DNA of 64,000 nt from Lithospermum erythrorhizon (GCA_019722365.1 JADFUC010001444.1:1-64000), one strand, 5' to 3'. Shown: positions 12,086 through 25,023, counted from the stretch's first letter. Notes: generated from the letters alone by a model not told the origin. Numbers and translations are program-made.

Positions 12086-12390
12086 TGTGATACGCCAAAA
12101 ATTATCCAACGGTCAAGATTTGAAAACAATGGACGGCTGAGATTGCATTATAGGGAATCTTTTGTTAGTTGTGTTAGTTGAACATATAAAAGGGCCAAAG
12201 TGTAATATTGTAAATAATTGAGAAATTAATGAGAATATAAAAGTTTTCCCTCCATTTCTCTCTCAAATTTCCCCCAATTTTACTTAGAACCCTAATCAAT
12301 CATTCGATCAATTTCTCTTTAATTCGATTAATAATTGATCAATTCAATCAGTTTTTTAAAATCAACTTAGTTAGAGAATCTAATCGGATA
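12086..12390 (+). repeat. Probable 3' LTR of the copia element hosting the CACTA
   Basis: The segment begins TGTGATACGCC about 100 bases after the pol stop. It contains a TATA-like catataaaagggcc (12182-12195) and then a pyrimidine-rich leader (12245-12290). The exact ends are not certain because the 5' LTR lies outside the window. The right edge could be as early as 12350. Confidence 0.45.
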
Positions 12391-12393
12391 ACG

Positions 12394-12901
12394 TGTTATA
12401 AATATAAATAAGAACAATGTAAATAGACATAGAGACTAAGAGAGTCAAGGATGAAAATATATTGATTGATTTTGTTGTTGTGTTGAATACAATATAATGA
12501 GTGCTTATTTATAGGCTTACAAGAAGAAACGGAATGATACTCTACCTCCTTTTCGTACCTCATTATATGCTCCCTGCTTTAAACTATTGTATACCATGTA
12601 ATAAGGACATGATGGGTACAATATAACCACTTAATTCATGATGTACCAATTTCAATGTAGGGAGGCATAGAAGGAGTCACCAAAAGCATGTAGAGAATCC
12701 TCATTGGAAGAAGAAGAAGATAGTGACTAGATAACCGAACTCCTCAAACTTCATTGTTTGATGATAGACATCCATCAATTGATAATTTCATAACATAATC
12801 AAGAGTAAGATATAAAGCAGAATCGATGTTTCTCTACGCTACAAATAGAAGACCCACTTCTCTCTTGACTCTGTTGTACCATGTGCCTAAAATGTTGTAC
12901 A
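12394..12901 (-). mobile_element. Solo copia-type LTR
   Basis: On the minus strand it starts TGTACAACATTTTAGGCACA (12901) and ends in TTATATTTATAACA (12394). Near the middle it carries a TATA-like gcctataaataagcactcat, then an ATTGTATTCAACACAACAAC leader. This layout is typical of short plant copia LTRs. No gag or pol in the same orientation lies on either side, so it is probably a solo LTR left by recombination. I see no clear 5-bp target duplication. Confidence 0.55.
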
Positions 12902-12925
12902 TTAGATATTTAATTAAAAATCATT

Positions 12926-12928
<3 letters not shown>

Positions 12929-12960
<32 letters not shown>
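12929..12960. repeat. (TC)n microsatellite
   Basis: About 16 TC units are followed by an imperfect tail (ctatctctatctctc) to about 12977. Confidence 0.95.
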
Positions 12961-12963
<3 letters not shown>

Positions 12964-13039
12964 ATCTCTATCTCTCGGTGGAATCTAAATCCTTCTAAAA
13001 CCTCCCAATGGCCACCTTTATTATTCTACTCTATGATTT

Positions 13040-13597
13040 CAATTCCCCCTTTGATAATTTCATAATTAAATGGGTTGATCCAGAGACTGGTTGGGCCCTT
13101 TGAAGATGGATAAGGAATGATGAACCGAATAAATGTACCGGACCACACGAGTAGGACATAGAGTTAAGGCCCAAGTTAAATGGGTTGTTCGGCCCAACTC
13201 GGTAAGTGAAAGAAGAGGATCATAGAGGATTAACGGGCTCGATTCGCCCATTAAAGTTGTAATTAAGTCTCAGAATACTTAGTCCAACAGCTACAAATCA
13301 CACCGATAATGAAATAGCCATCGTGGCTCGAATAAAGTAATCGTCCGAGTAACTATAAAAAAAGTAAACTCGAGCCCAAATCAAGTAAAACACTTTGATA
13401 CCCAAATACTCTTTCTCATAAACTCAAACTCTTCGATCCCATCGACTTGATCTTCGGAGTGTTTCCGGCCGACAAATCCTGGCCCTGTTTTCAGAACCTA
13501 TTTGTATCCAACGTATCAAAGCTTGACTTGGAGGATATGTGATCCGACCCAGCACCGAAATCGGACTAGATCATCATTGGTGAACATAGTGGGAGAC
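13040..13597 (+). repeat. Probable 5' LTR end and priming site of Tat-1
   Basis: A TATA-like aactataaaaaaagtaaact lies at 13351-13370. A leader with GGCCGACAAATCCTGGCCCT (13468-13487) follows; that wording is common in Tat-type LTR leaders. At 13577-13597 attggtgaacatagtgggaga looks like a decayed copy of the Tat priming site. The LTR start is not defined; anywhere from 12902 to 13040 is possible. Confidence 0.4.
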
Positions 13598-13639
13598 TTC
13601 CATGAAGAAAGTCACCACCCACACATTTTCAACTATTAT

Positions 13640-14620
13640 CATGGAAACAAATGGGAGTAACGACAACAACCTTCAGGGGAACAATTGACTTAACTTGGAT
13701 GATCTTCATGATCAGCCGCAAAATGATGCCCCAACCAATATCCCAGAACCAGTCAACCTACAAACCGGGAACTGTGTCTTCGAGGCGGGAAATTAATCTA
13801 CTGTAGATGGACGAATAATCCATTCACGACGGGGACCATCATTAGCTGATGCGCCAGCTTCTGAAGCAACTCCCAACTCAGAGGGAGAATCCGTGGAAGT
13901 ATCGCCCATCCGGGAGATAGACTTCTACCCACACTCCCTGCGAGGAAAATAAGCCCTGTCAGTAGAAAAGTCGCCATTTATGACGCCGATGCGAGATGAA
14001 TAGCCTCGGCTCCTCCTCAGATTTAATGGTATTCAAGGCAAAGCAGGGATGCCCTTTCTACAAGAGTTGCTGCACACTGGGATCTAACACCCGAATTAGT
14101 ACGGCTAGCTCCCTTATCACCCAACATAAGGTGCGCCATCATGCCACTAGGGTTGAAACTCCCTTCATTTACCAAATTCACAAGGAAGACGGATCCAGAG
14201 GAGCACATTGCGGAGTTCCGGGGCCTCGATGTCCCTTCACCACCCGAATAAAGAAGGTTTATCAGAGGGCCTTTTTCGGGCTAGCCTCGGCCGACCCCCC
14301 ACTAAAATGGTTCAACCGGTTGCCAAAAAGGTGTATTACATCCTTCGAGGAGCTCAAAAACCGATTCAATAAGACCCATGCGGGAAGGGATCGGCAGGAT
14401 AAAGATGAGCACTCCTTTATGACCATCGACGCAGGAAGACCTAGGCTTCCTTCCAGGAGGGGTTCAAACGGAGTCCAACCCTTAATACCTCGGGCCAATC
14501 GAAGATTAAGGCTGACGCCTCAGGGCCGCGTCAGCAAGTTCAAGGAGTCCCTCCTCAAAAGGCAACCTCAGTACTTGTAGGAGGTCAATGAACGGCCTAC
14601 AAATACATTCGGATCGAGGA
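13640..14620 (+). pseudogene. Tat-1 gag (capsid) fragment
   Basis: This would form the virus-like particle. A start ATG at 13640 opens METNGSNDNN, but a stop follows after about 15 codons. The retrotransposon gag domain reads best at 14150-14420: PFIYQIHKEDGS, then, out of frame, an EEHI-like segment, then RAFFGLASADPPLKWFNRLP and SFEELKNRFNKTHAGRDRQD. This is the W-F-x-x-L-P then F-x-x-L-x-x-x-F pattern of plant gypsy gag. After 14590 the frame is lost. It is about half of the expected length of a full gag. Confidence 0.75.
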
Positions 14621-15039
14621 GGAAGAGAAGAGGGCTGGTAGCGGCAGGGAAAGCATCCGCGTACATTTATTATCAGCGTCATACCTTGGCCAGTTAACGC
14701 TGAGCCACATACTGTGGACGGTCAATAAGGTGTTCTCCACCTAGATTGTTCGAACATGAAAAAATCTACGTGACGACATGTCTATCAAGAGTCGGAGGCA
14801 CTGCATCACTTAAGCCAAATCCGAGAGATTTGAAAATTTGGCGGAAGTACAACTGCTGGCTCAACTCGCATAAAGTTTTCGAGTGACTTTTTACAAATTC
14901 TCGGCTATATGATCACCAAAGTGGATGAGCCCAACCCGACAAGATAGCAGCTTGTCCAAAGCAAGGAGAGCCCACAAACATAGAAAGAGGTGTGTGAGGT
15001 TGACAGGAGGATCGCTTACTCCTAAGACATATCTCGGGT
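14621..15039 (+). pseudogene. Tat-1 decayed segment; protease and most of reverse transcriptase missing
   Basis: Between gag and RNase H there are only about 600 bases, where protease and a full reverse transcriptase should need over 2 kb. I see no YxDD catalytic box. An internal deletion is the simplest explanation. Confidence 0.55.
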
Positions 15040-15900
15040 CCGTGCTATGTAGTTTTCCCCTTCTTCAAGGCCATGTAGAAAGGGCAGAATGGACTCCGAG
15101 TAAAAAACCCTTCGTGAGTTGAAGGCTACCCGCAATTTCCCTAGCTATCAAGCGGCCCTGCTAAGCCACGGATGTCATGCACTTATCCGCGCCTGAGTCA
15201 ATTAAAGACTTTCCTCATCCGGGGAAGAAGGGAGAAGGCAAGAGCGGTGTATTACGCCGGCTGGTATAGAGGCCGCTAAGCAAATGAAGTTCTGGGTTGT
15301 TGTATGTGGACGGCGCAAGCAACCCGGGTGGTTCCGGGGCCGGTATTCGTCAGGGTCCCCAGCGGTCGCTAAAATCGAAGATTCTTCGCTCGCCTTCACC
15401 GCCATGAACAATGAGGCTGAGTATGAAGCACTTGCCAATAGACTTTCATTACCAAATGCTTTGGAAGGAGAATACATCCATATAAGAACGGATTATCGCT
15501 TGTCAGGCCAGTGCTTACTTCAAAATCAACGAGACAAAGGAAAGGTTGGTAGGATATCTATGGAGAGTCCGTGGTTTGGCCATACTTTTTCGATCCTTTC
15601 ACATGGAGCATGTTCCTTCGAAAGGAATCGTGGAGGCGTATGACTGGCCCCGCTTGGCCAAATGGGTATGGAACCATGCAGGACTCCACCTCGGTATAAG
15701 AACGGATTCTCATTTACTAGTGGGATATGTAAAGGGCGATTTCAAAATTGACGAGGACAGCGAAAGGTCAGAATATATACAGAGTCTCGTTGTTTGGGCC
15801 TGATTTTTTATCCTATCACATGCGCCAGGTTCCTCGGGAAAGGAATCAAGAGGCGGATATTGTCCCAATTGGCCACATGAGCATGGAACTGTTAGCATTC
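15040..15900 (+). pseudogene. Tat-1 connection and RNase H, with partial internal duplication
   Basis: RNase H would remove the RNA strand during reverse transcription. At 15056-15125 a frame-shifted FFKAM...WTPS...FRELKA is the end of the reverse transcriptase. RNase H follows with NNEAEYEALANRLSLPNALE (15408-15468), the usual E-Y-E-A-L helix. The next section occurs twice. Copy 1 is IRTDYRLSGQ (15482-) through FHMEHVPSKG (15599-15630). Copy 2 is GIRTDSHLLVGYVKGDFKID (15692-) through MRQVPRERNQEAD (15820-15860). The copies are offset by about 213 bases and share nucleotide stretches such as tataagaacggatt. Tat elements can carry a second RNase H, but the two copies here are half-domains and similar at DNA level, so a local duplication is more likely. 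Confidence 0.7.
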
Positions 15901-16029
15901 CACCCCGTGGACAAGAAGCCTTCAGATGGAAGGAAGTGACGAACAACAACGCCGGAAGGAGAAGCGGAGAGCACCGGGCTATGGCCAAGCTATTCTTAGA
16001 CTCTTTTTGGAGTACCTGCAGTCCTCCCC

Positions 16030-16775
16030 GGATATCCCCGGTGGCGGCCAAGATTTAGAGGCAAAGCTTGAGGTATACCCTGCTGGACAAGGTCCTCTAT
16101 CGAAGGTCTTTTCATAAATGTGTCACCCGAAAGGAGGAACTGGCAGCTGTCGAAGATATGCATGGGGGCATGTGTGGAAGTCATAATAAAAGCAAGGCCC
16201 TGACTCAAAAGATCCTACGGTCGGGGATATTCTGGCCCTCTGTAGCTAAGGATGCCCAAGATCATGTCCGGAGATGCGACGCCTGTCAAAGGCATGCTAA
16301 CGTCCCTCATCAGCCTCCCCCATGATGGTCAAGATGCTATGCCCAAGATTATCCTATTAAGTGGGGGTGTCGATATCAGAGAGACCTTCCGAGGACGCTC
16401 CAAAGGGCAAAGAGGTACACCATCGTGGCAAAGGGACCTTCACCAAGTGGGCGGAGCTGCCGCCACCACCTCGTAGTGGGGCGACGCTCCTCGAAGGAGA
16501 TCTTCACCCGATTCGGGGTACCACGGGTGTTGGTCACTGGGTCATCAGACACAGCTCACAAGAGCAAAGATTGAGTGACCTATGTCGGAGCCGAATATGT
16601 AGCACTAGATGGCTTCCGTGTCATGTCCCCAAGCCAACGGAGCGTGAAAGTTGGATTTAACTTGGTAATCTTCAAAGGCGTCAAAACGGCTCCAAGAATA
16701 AGGACATTGCTGGGGACAAGGAGCCTCCAATACTCAATGGTCCTCCGACCACGCCTAACCCCATCACAAGTGAGA
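16030..16775 (+). pseudogene. Tat-1 integrase, N-terminal and core part
   Basis: Integrase inserts the cDNA into the genome. YTLLDKVLYRRSFHKCVTRK (16074-16133) leads into the HHCC zinc-binding domain: MHGGMCGSHNKSKAL (two His) and VRRCDACQRHANVPHQPPP (two Cys). The core is decayed and frame-shifted: GVDI at 16366, KGTFTKWAE at 16430-16460, IFKGVKTA at 16670. A late segment matching the LPSILW-x-x-R-x-T-PNPIT region ends near 16772. There the coding sequence stops and the LTR of element A begins. Confidence 0.75.
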
Positions 16776-19252
16776 TCAGAAGGACCCACCCCAAGCCACG
16801 CCCGAGGTTAAGATCACAACAACCTCGTATAAATGCAGTCACCAAACGACGGATACAATAACAAAGTAACCTACGACATTATCAAAATAAAACTCCTATT
16901 TCCATCGTGGTGTTCCAACAATACACCCAACAAAATAACGGACAACAACACAAAATCCAAGATACATCATAAGGAAAGTATGACAACCAGATTGGCCCAT
17001 ACAATACAACCCACCGCTTCAAATATACAAAATGTCAACAAAAGAAATGATCGATGAGGACTTCCTACGCCACCACCGGCCTCACCTACGATCTCCACGC
17101 AGCCTCAAAGAAAAACCGCTTCCTCACCACCTCAACGATCACTCCTAGAAACTCCAGGGCATGAAACGCCCGCCCATAGAGAATAGGGTGTCGCCTATTA
17201 AGCCGAGGAATACAAATACCATTGCATCGATTCCATCATATATATTCATGCTTATATATATAAATATATCATATGCACGTACATTAATCGTACTTAATAA
17301 CAATCAGTCTACATATCACATAGATTTCTCTTATACAACGTGCTACACGACGCTTAGCACATAAGATTATATTCATAACTAATGCATATTCATTTAAGGA
17401 AACAATTCAACACATAAAGTCATCAAGGAGGAATCCACCTACGTATATCATTACTACGCGAGAATCCACCTCCAAATAATACATATACAGAATCCACCTC
17501 CAAATAATACACATACGAGAACCTCCAAATAATACACATGAGGAATCCACCTCCAAATAATCGGGGATGGGCCTCCACCACCATCCTCCCGACCGAGGTG
17601 GCTACACCCCTCAATGTGCATATCACACCAAACCTCCCGAATCCACGGCCACCCACACAATATGCACACCACACCAAACCTCCCGTCGGGTCACCACCGC
17701 CCGCAAGAATAACACATAAAGCAATCAAGCACATCTGCATATCACCACACACACACAAAGACACGCCTACACATAGCACACAAATACACACACACTTGCT
17801 AACATGTATTATATCCAAAACTATCTCATAATGTAACTCTATAATCTCAATTATGTCATAACATACTTCTTACAATCATAGTTGTTGCCCCATAATATCA
17901 AATCAAATCTCGCTTATTTGCTACTATGCATCATAAATCACAATTTTCACATAATATCAATTATAGCCAATAATATTATCGTATCAGTCTCAAACAACAC
18001 ATGAAGAATATATATATATATATATATATGAAAGGTCCCCACGGGAGATTTGTACTCACCTCGATCCCAAAAGCAAGAATGCCGACTCTAAAGTACCGCA
18101 TGTATCCGTGCTCAACTCCTATTCAAAGAAATTATACATTATGACACATCCCGTAGAATAACCTCTAACATCTATATAATCCCCGAGCGTTATACTACGC
18201 CTCACGATTCAAATTTACAACTCTATAATCATCCTATTCCCAAGATTGCATACACTTCTAACATTCCAACGAACTATATTCCACCGCCAACCTCGAAAAA
18301 AATCTCAACATTCGCCATCACCTTATTACTCCACACACATCTTAAGCACATTCTAATCAATCTAGCAATCAATTAACAACTAATTAACTCCATTAAATGT
18401 ATAACCTCCAATTCAAGCACTAGTTACTATACGAATCTTTTCCAAACTTCCTCAACCTAATCTCTACCTATCCATCCAAACCAATAATTCTATACCCAAA
18501 TCAACTATATTAAAGTCCTCTAACCTCATATTACCATTTAAAGTCAATTTAAGAAAAGTCAATAAAATTCAACATACAACTTACACCACTTTCTAACCCC
18601 AATAACTACTCAAAATCACCTCTAATCCCTTCACCGATACTTAGATAACAATTCTCTACCATAATACATTCAAGACTAGTGTCAACAAAATCCAAGAAAA
18701 GTCAACTCTTTAAAACTCAAGAAATATCCCAAAGATTCGATCTTTCTTACCTGGGACGTGATTTAGATTTACTTGGTGAGAAGAGAATCCACAACTTTGT
18801 TCTGGCGCTAGTTTGCATAACCATGAGAGAAATGGAAGAAAATTTTTTTTGAGGGGGGAAGGTGAGAATCGGCCATGAGGGAAGAAAGAGAATGATTTGT
18901 GCGTTTGGATAACGACAAGATGATAAGGATCAGGAGATTTTTAAAATGGCTTAAGGGCCCCGCTTGTCTGCTTTATTTCTCCACTTTTCGTACTTAAATC
19001 TCAATAAAACCGATTCCAAATGTAAAGTTTTCCATAACATAAACTACTACTCATATAATACAAGTCTCAGTACATCGATTTTATTCCGAAATCATTTATA
19101 CTATCACCGGGTCCCACCACAAACCGAAATATACCACCAACCACCGCTTGTTAAATTCTCTACTCAATCTCAAATTTTAACACCCCGAAATACTCCAATT
19201 TGAGAAACTTATATACTATCAACATAATATTGGTAAGGAACGGGTTATCTCC
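16776..19252 (-). repeat. Element A, 3' LTR (left)
   Basis: It matches 23770-26249 along its whole length with many small insertions and deletions. The right edge reads aaggaacgggttatctc, the complement of the LTR start seen in B (TGTGATAACCCG). The left edge, about 16776, is set by where Tat-1 coding sequence ends. It contains a 30-bp minisatellite (17418-17560), an (AT)n tract (18009-18030) and a splice-donor-like site on the minus strand near 18052-18062. Confidence 0.75.
17418..17560. repeat. LTR minisatellite, unit about 30 bp (element A left LTR)
   Basis: There are four to five imperfect copies of gaatccacctccaaataata plus cacata. The same unit occurs in the other LTRs at 24410-24560, 29570-29655, 36848-36930 and 58478-58650 with different copy numbers. 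Confidence 0.85.
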
Positions 19253-22200
19253 ATTCTACCAACCTTATAAAATTTCGTCCTCGAAATTCACTTAAGACCC
19301 GATTTTTCTTATTTCCGTCTCCAACTCGCTTCATTATGGTCTATTACCGAATATCATGACATCTTGTCACCAATCACATTTTTCCTCAACATAGTCATTG
19401 ATTCCGTGAGATCACATCAGAATATATCTAACGCATTCTGAATATTACTTACCGCGAATCGGATATTTCACACCTAATCATGTCATAATCATCGCACGCC
19501 ATATAGCCCAACCACGATACGCCCTCTCATCCCATTACACTAACACCCATCAACTCATTTACTTCATGTTATCATTATCGTGAAATCCACCATCAAGAAT
19601 ATTGGCTCAAATCAATATCCATATTTCATCGATATCAACAGATTCCGTCATAATTGTGGTCATCATATCACCTCAAGTATTAATTATCGTGTTCATTAAT
19701 GCGCAAGTAAATTCTCATCAAAAACTCCCACTCATCAAATTGTTTATTACCGACATCTTGGCATCCATACAAGAAAGGTTCCCCAACATACAACCAAATA
19801 TATAATACATCACCGAGTAACCCCACCACTTCGTAATGCTCCCACATTTATATCTCTTAAACACTACTTCAGTATAGTTATATTCACTCCAATAAACCTT
19901 GCATATATAATTTACCGTATGTATATATATAGCATCACATCGCCATTCATCAATACATTACCACAATACACTTCATAATGGTTCATTTACCATTCTCATA
20001 CCATCATGATTTCATCATCATATAGATCAACATCGTGTCTTTCCCCTTGCACCTGTCATTTCATTTATATGAACACCATGTCATGCCATAACATCTTTAC
20101 CATAAAGTTATCATTATCTCACTCTCACCATAGCATATATACCCTAGACTCACTGTTAACATCATATATTTCTAGTCTTACTACGATTTATCAACATCTG
20201 ACTTCCCACAGGAAAATTCCAACAACATGCATGTATATATCATCCATACTACAATGTTAACCGATCATTCACACCACCTGCTTGATAACCCTTTAATAGA
20301 ACAACCTATTACTAGCTCCAATAGCCATCAATATCCCCTTCCATAATTCACTCCCAATGTCTCATTTTGTAGTCAAATTTGAAAAATTTCAACATATTCT
20401 CTTCACATCACACTTCATTCTCGAAATTTCATACCAGCAAAGTATCGCTAACGTGTTTCTACCTAAAATTGTTGTGGGACATCAACAAGGTTTCATCTTT
20501 ATCTTCTTTAGACATCCTTCTCTCAGATAGTACTTTATGAATCCTCATTCTGCTACTTAGCTATATTAGTAGTATTTACTCAATGCTACTTCTTCACACT
20601 TAACATATCGTAAACTTATTTCAATTGTATCATATCAAGTTCCATTCTTCCCTCAAAGTTCTTCATCACTTATTAGAGTCATTTTTCCTTTCCTCTCGCC
20701 TAATTTAGCAATATTTGAATTCAACATCTCCTCAATAGCTTCCGATGGTGCCATCCTAACACTGGCTTGGAACTTAGTATTACCGTGAGCAACCTTTCTC
20801 TTACTGACATTATCATCTCTGTTAACTCAAGTTTTACACTTCAATACGTATTATATCCTCAAACAATAGTCACTCCGATAGCGCCTTATACCAAATCAAC
20901 ACATAACATTCTCACCTATTTGTCCTGAATTCATGAATCTAATCGTTGTATTCTAATTGACATCCGACTCCGCTATCATTAACACCTACAAACGACGCTT
21001 AACATCTTGACTATCGCTCATGACCATTACAAAATCCGCATCTTATAATCATTAACATAAACCTCAGACTCACACTTCACATAATGATTCAACCTACAGA
21101 GAAAACTTGTAGATCTACTCAGAATAATTCAAATTATTATCCTTTATTAAGCATTTCTCCAAATCCATCATCCGTAATCATGAGTATAAATTCTATTTAT
21201 TTATTCATATACATATTTTTTTTTTTCAAGATCCTCTGTGAGTTACGGGTCAACACTCCCTCTTCCTCTCATGATACCAATTATTCTCAATTTACGATAC
21301 ACCTCAAACTACCAAGTCTCACAAGATACACCCATGATGAGCTCATTCTCATAACTATGCTCCCACTATTAAGTAAACACGATATTCTACTACACTTGTT
21401 AATACTCCCTTGTCCCTGTGATTTCTCAACCTCTCTCATCTACACCTGCAGTCCATTAATTCAAATCCTTAGAACTAACATTAGCTCATCACCATCATTA
21501 GTTCCTTACTATATTATCCCTTAAAGAAAAATTTCCATTTATAACCCGATACATTAACCATCATATTTCTTATAATCAGATCCCAAGACCATTGATATTC
21601 CGTTACTAATTTCCACTAATTTTCCTTACCGTTAGTCCTACTTTTCTCCCAGCGAGTCGGGTATTTCAAATCTTATAATTTCATTTATGATTCCACTTAT
21701 AACCTCAACTTATCCTTGAAAAATTTATCCTCAACCTTTCAACTGAACACAATCGGCTATCACTTATCTTGGAAACAAGATAATATCCAAACATTTACCT
21801 CTTATCACCTTGAATGTCGTAGTCCCTCTATTCCCCGACAAAGAAACCAAATCCCACTTTTGATTCATTTAGCCTTAACCTTCTCAACCATCTATCCGCT
21901 GCCTTCTTAACCATAATTGTACAATATTTTTCAAGTCTTCAAGAAATCATCATTCCTTTCTCATGTCTTTTCCGTGACTACTCGAACAACCATATTGCAC
22001 CATTAATTAAATCTTTGATGTGCAACTATTATTACCAAATTTATATCTTAATCTCATACTTTCTCCTTTCAATTCATAGTCAAGCATAACTCCACGTATC
22101 CTATACCAAAGATAACATATACCCCACATATCATACTTTCCCATGGTTCTATTCCGCTTCACGCTTCTCCATCATGACGCGATTATACACAACCTCATCA

Positions 22201-23769
22201 TAGATTAACAACCACCAAAATCTCAAGCTTTCGACCTAATCCCAATCATGCTCGTAATTCTTAAAATTTCTATTGATCATCAGCCTTTAAATAATAGGTC
22301 AAGATTTCAAGATCTCAGTTTCATAAAATTATTCAACAAAGACATATCCGGGGCCTCATCGCTTTTATTGTCTGGGAAAGAATGGTTTCGCACTGACGGA
22401 TACATGACAATACTTTTGAAACATCTCCATCTAGTCTCCTCACTTTAATGTGTGTTGTTCACAGAGGTCACACCTCCATCAGACCGTACCTTCTAAGTCC
22501 CACTAACCCATATCAACTAATTCTCCGCAATAACTCTTCCTTCCTCAGACTTACTACCCCAATCGTTATCGATTTTTTTTCCATCCCATTTAAATAGTTT
22601 ATTAATAGAGTACTACTAAACATCTTTTCTTTCCCTCAAAGTCCCAAAATTTTCATTATCCCACTTTATTCTTCAAACAACACTTCACAACTTAAGCAAC
22701 GTAGAACTTCATAATGGCAATCAACCAAAATATCATCTTTATCCTAACTGCTCATTTCATTAAATCCAACTTCATACCCTCTAATAGAGTACTCAGACAT
22801 TTCATTCCACCAATACTAATTTTTCCAATATTTCAGATGTACAATCATATTCCAACACATCTAGATGATCGATAACCTCGCACAATCACCCAATCGTGAA
22901 TAAATACTTACGGCAAAAAATTTTCCCATTTCAAATTTTTATCCTCAATTCCTTAAGTATCCATCAAAATAGAATTTTCACATCAACCTATTATGACACT
23001 TACATCTTCCCTTCTTGCCTATCATATTTATACCCTACACGCATAAACAAGATTCATTAACTCACTTTATCTTCACGAGTGGCCCATCCATACGCCAACT
23101 AAACTAATCATTTCTCTACCCTAACACTTCGTCCAACTATCATAACTATCACCAACACTCTTCCACCAATTATCTCAAAGCACCGAGTTAACTTCACGCA
23201 TCTGGGCGATTAAAACCTTATATTTTAGATTTACATAAATATCCCAAGCACTTAACAACTCCAAATCCGACATTATAAATTTCTTTCCCAACATCTTTTG
23301 ATATCTCCCTTTTTCCCAACAAAATTCCAACCACCCATCCGTATCTTAATGTCTCGTTTCCAAACTGTTCTGCCATGAGTTCTCATCCTCTATAATTGCT
23401 GTTATCCGTGAGTAAAAGATGCACCTACTCAACTTCAACGGAACCCACTATCCATGTGGTATCATCAATAACAACACGTAGGCTCTTTCATAATCCAACT
23501 TCACCATACTCATCACGCTTACTAATCGCTTCCAATTCTTATGTCAACTTACAACAACGAATGCGATTCATCTCAACCTTCCTCTAAGGGTACTCACACG
23601 CAGTTCGACGAAAATCTTCCGTATCCTCTACCGCTCAACCATCAACGAAAAGAAGAGAAATTCAGACTCCACAAGAACACCTGACATCACAACCACCAAC
23701 CATCTTAGACCTAGGCACACAACCACACAGACACCACGAAAACCCAAACCTAAGCTCGATACTCAAAAT
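19253..23769 (-). other. Element A interior: polypurine tract, long region without recognised genes, priming site
   Basis: The polypurine tract is at 19253-19290 (minus strand ggacgaaattttataaggtt). The primer-binding site lies next to 23769 (minus strand ttttgagtatcgagcttagg), a decayed match to the initiator-Met tRNA site tggtatcagagc. The plus strand here is strongly G-poor. Two blocks match element E on the opposite strand: 20870-20960 with 55130-55220, and 21451-21510 with 54610-54670. The stretch next to the polypurine tract (19310-19500) also matches E (56380-56530). Long plus-strand frames, for example 21084-21524, have no domain I recognise and follow from the base skew. Confidence 0.6.
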
Positions 23770-24991
23770 TATAACGACTCCACCCTGTCGGCCGCCCCGA
23801 GGTTAAGATCATTACCAACCTCAGATACCAGAGTCACTTCAAACGGTACGGATAATAACAAAGTAACCTCACGACATTATCAAAATAAACTCCTATTTCC
23901 ATCGCGGTGTTCCAACAATACATCCAACAAAATAACGACAACAGTAACACAAATCCAAGATACATCATATGAAAGCATGACAACCGTGACTGTCCATACA
24001 ATACAACCCACCCGCTCAAATATACAAAATGTCAACAAAAGAAATGATCGGGATGCAGACTTTATGCCACCACCACCTATGAGCCCCACGCAGCCAAGAA
24101 ACGCCTCCCCGCCCACCTCAACGATCACCCTAGAAACCCAGGCATGAAACGCCCGCCTGAGAATAGGGTGTCGCCTATTAAGTTTCATGAATACAAATAA
24201 TGGCTGCATCGATTCCATCATATATATTCATGCTTAGCATATAAATATATCATATGCACGCACATTAATCGTGGTACTTAATAAATAATCGGCCCACATA
24301 TCACATAGATTTCTCTTATACAACGTTACACGACGCTTAACACATAAGATTATATTCATAACTAATGCATATTCATTAAGGGAAACAATCTCAACACATA
24401 AAGTCATCAAGTGAGGAATCCACCTACGTATAATACACACGCGAGGAATCCACTCCAAATAATACATATACGAGGAATCCACCTCCAAATAATACACATA
24501 TGAGGAATCCACCTCCGTTAATACACACAATGGTGAATCCACCTCCAAATAATCGATGGGCCCACCACCATCCTCCCGACCGAAGCTACACCTCCCTCAA
24601 CGTGCATATCACACCAAACCTCCTCAATCCACGGGCCACCATTAAATATGCACACCACACACCAAACCTCCCGTCGGGTCACCACCAGCCCGCAATAAAT
24701 ACATAAAGCACTACACATCCGTACCACACACACACAAAGCATTAATACCACACATAAAGACACAAATACAATAATAATAATTTCATAACATGTATTATAT
24801 CCAAACTATCTCATAATGTAACTCATATCTCAATTATGTCATAACATACTTCATAATCATAGTTATCTCATAATATCAACTTCAAATCTCGCTTATTTCA
24901 TACTATGCATCATAAATCACAATTTTCACATAATATCAATTATAGCCACACAATACACATGGTCGTATCAGCCTCAAACAACACACGAAGA

Positions 24992-25023
<32 letters not shown>

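Larger units (their letters stand above)
13000..16775 (+). mobile_element. Ty3-gypsy element Tat-1, left part (Tat-type), interrupted by element A
   Basis: The order is LTR-like sequence, priming site, gag, a short piece of the reverse-transcriptase C-terminus, RNase H and integrase. The integrase stops at about 16775, where an LTR of element A begins. The rest of the polyprotein resumes at about 26250 on the far side of element A, giving direct evidence of nesting. The gag and integrase wording (AFFGLASADPPLKWFNRLP; C-x-x-C after HGGMCGSH) fits the Tat lineage. Confidence 0.75.

Noticed and set aside
12394..12901. 5-bp target duplication around the solo LTR
   Set aside because: Flanks (ataac/g on the left, ttaga on the right) do not match; a similar ttaga further left is too far away.
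17423..17818. 131-codon Cys/Val/Gly-rich minus-strand frame
   Set aside because: It translates the LTR minisatellite and a CA-rich stretch; no matching frame is kept in the other LTRs.
21084..21524. 146-codon plus-strand frame, one of the longest in the window
   Set aside because: It lies antisense in element A, where the plus strand is G-poor and stops are rarer; the protein is Ser/Thr/Ile-rich with no domain.
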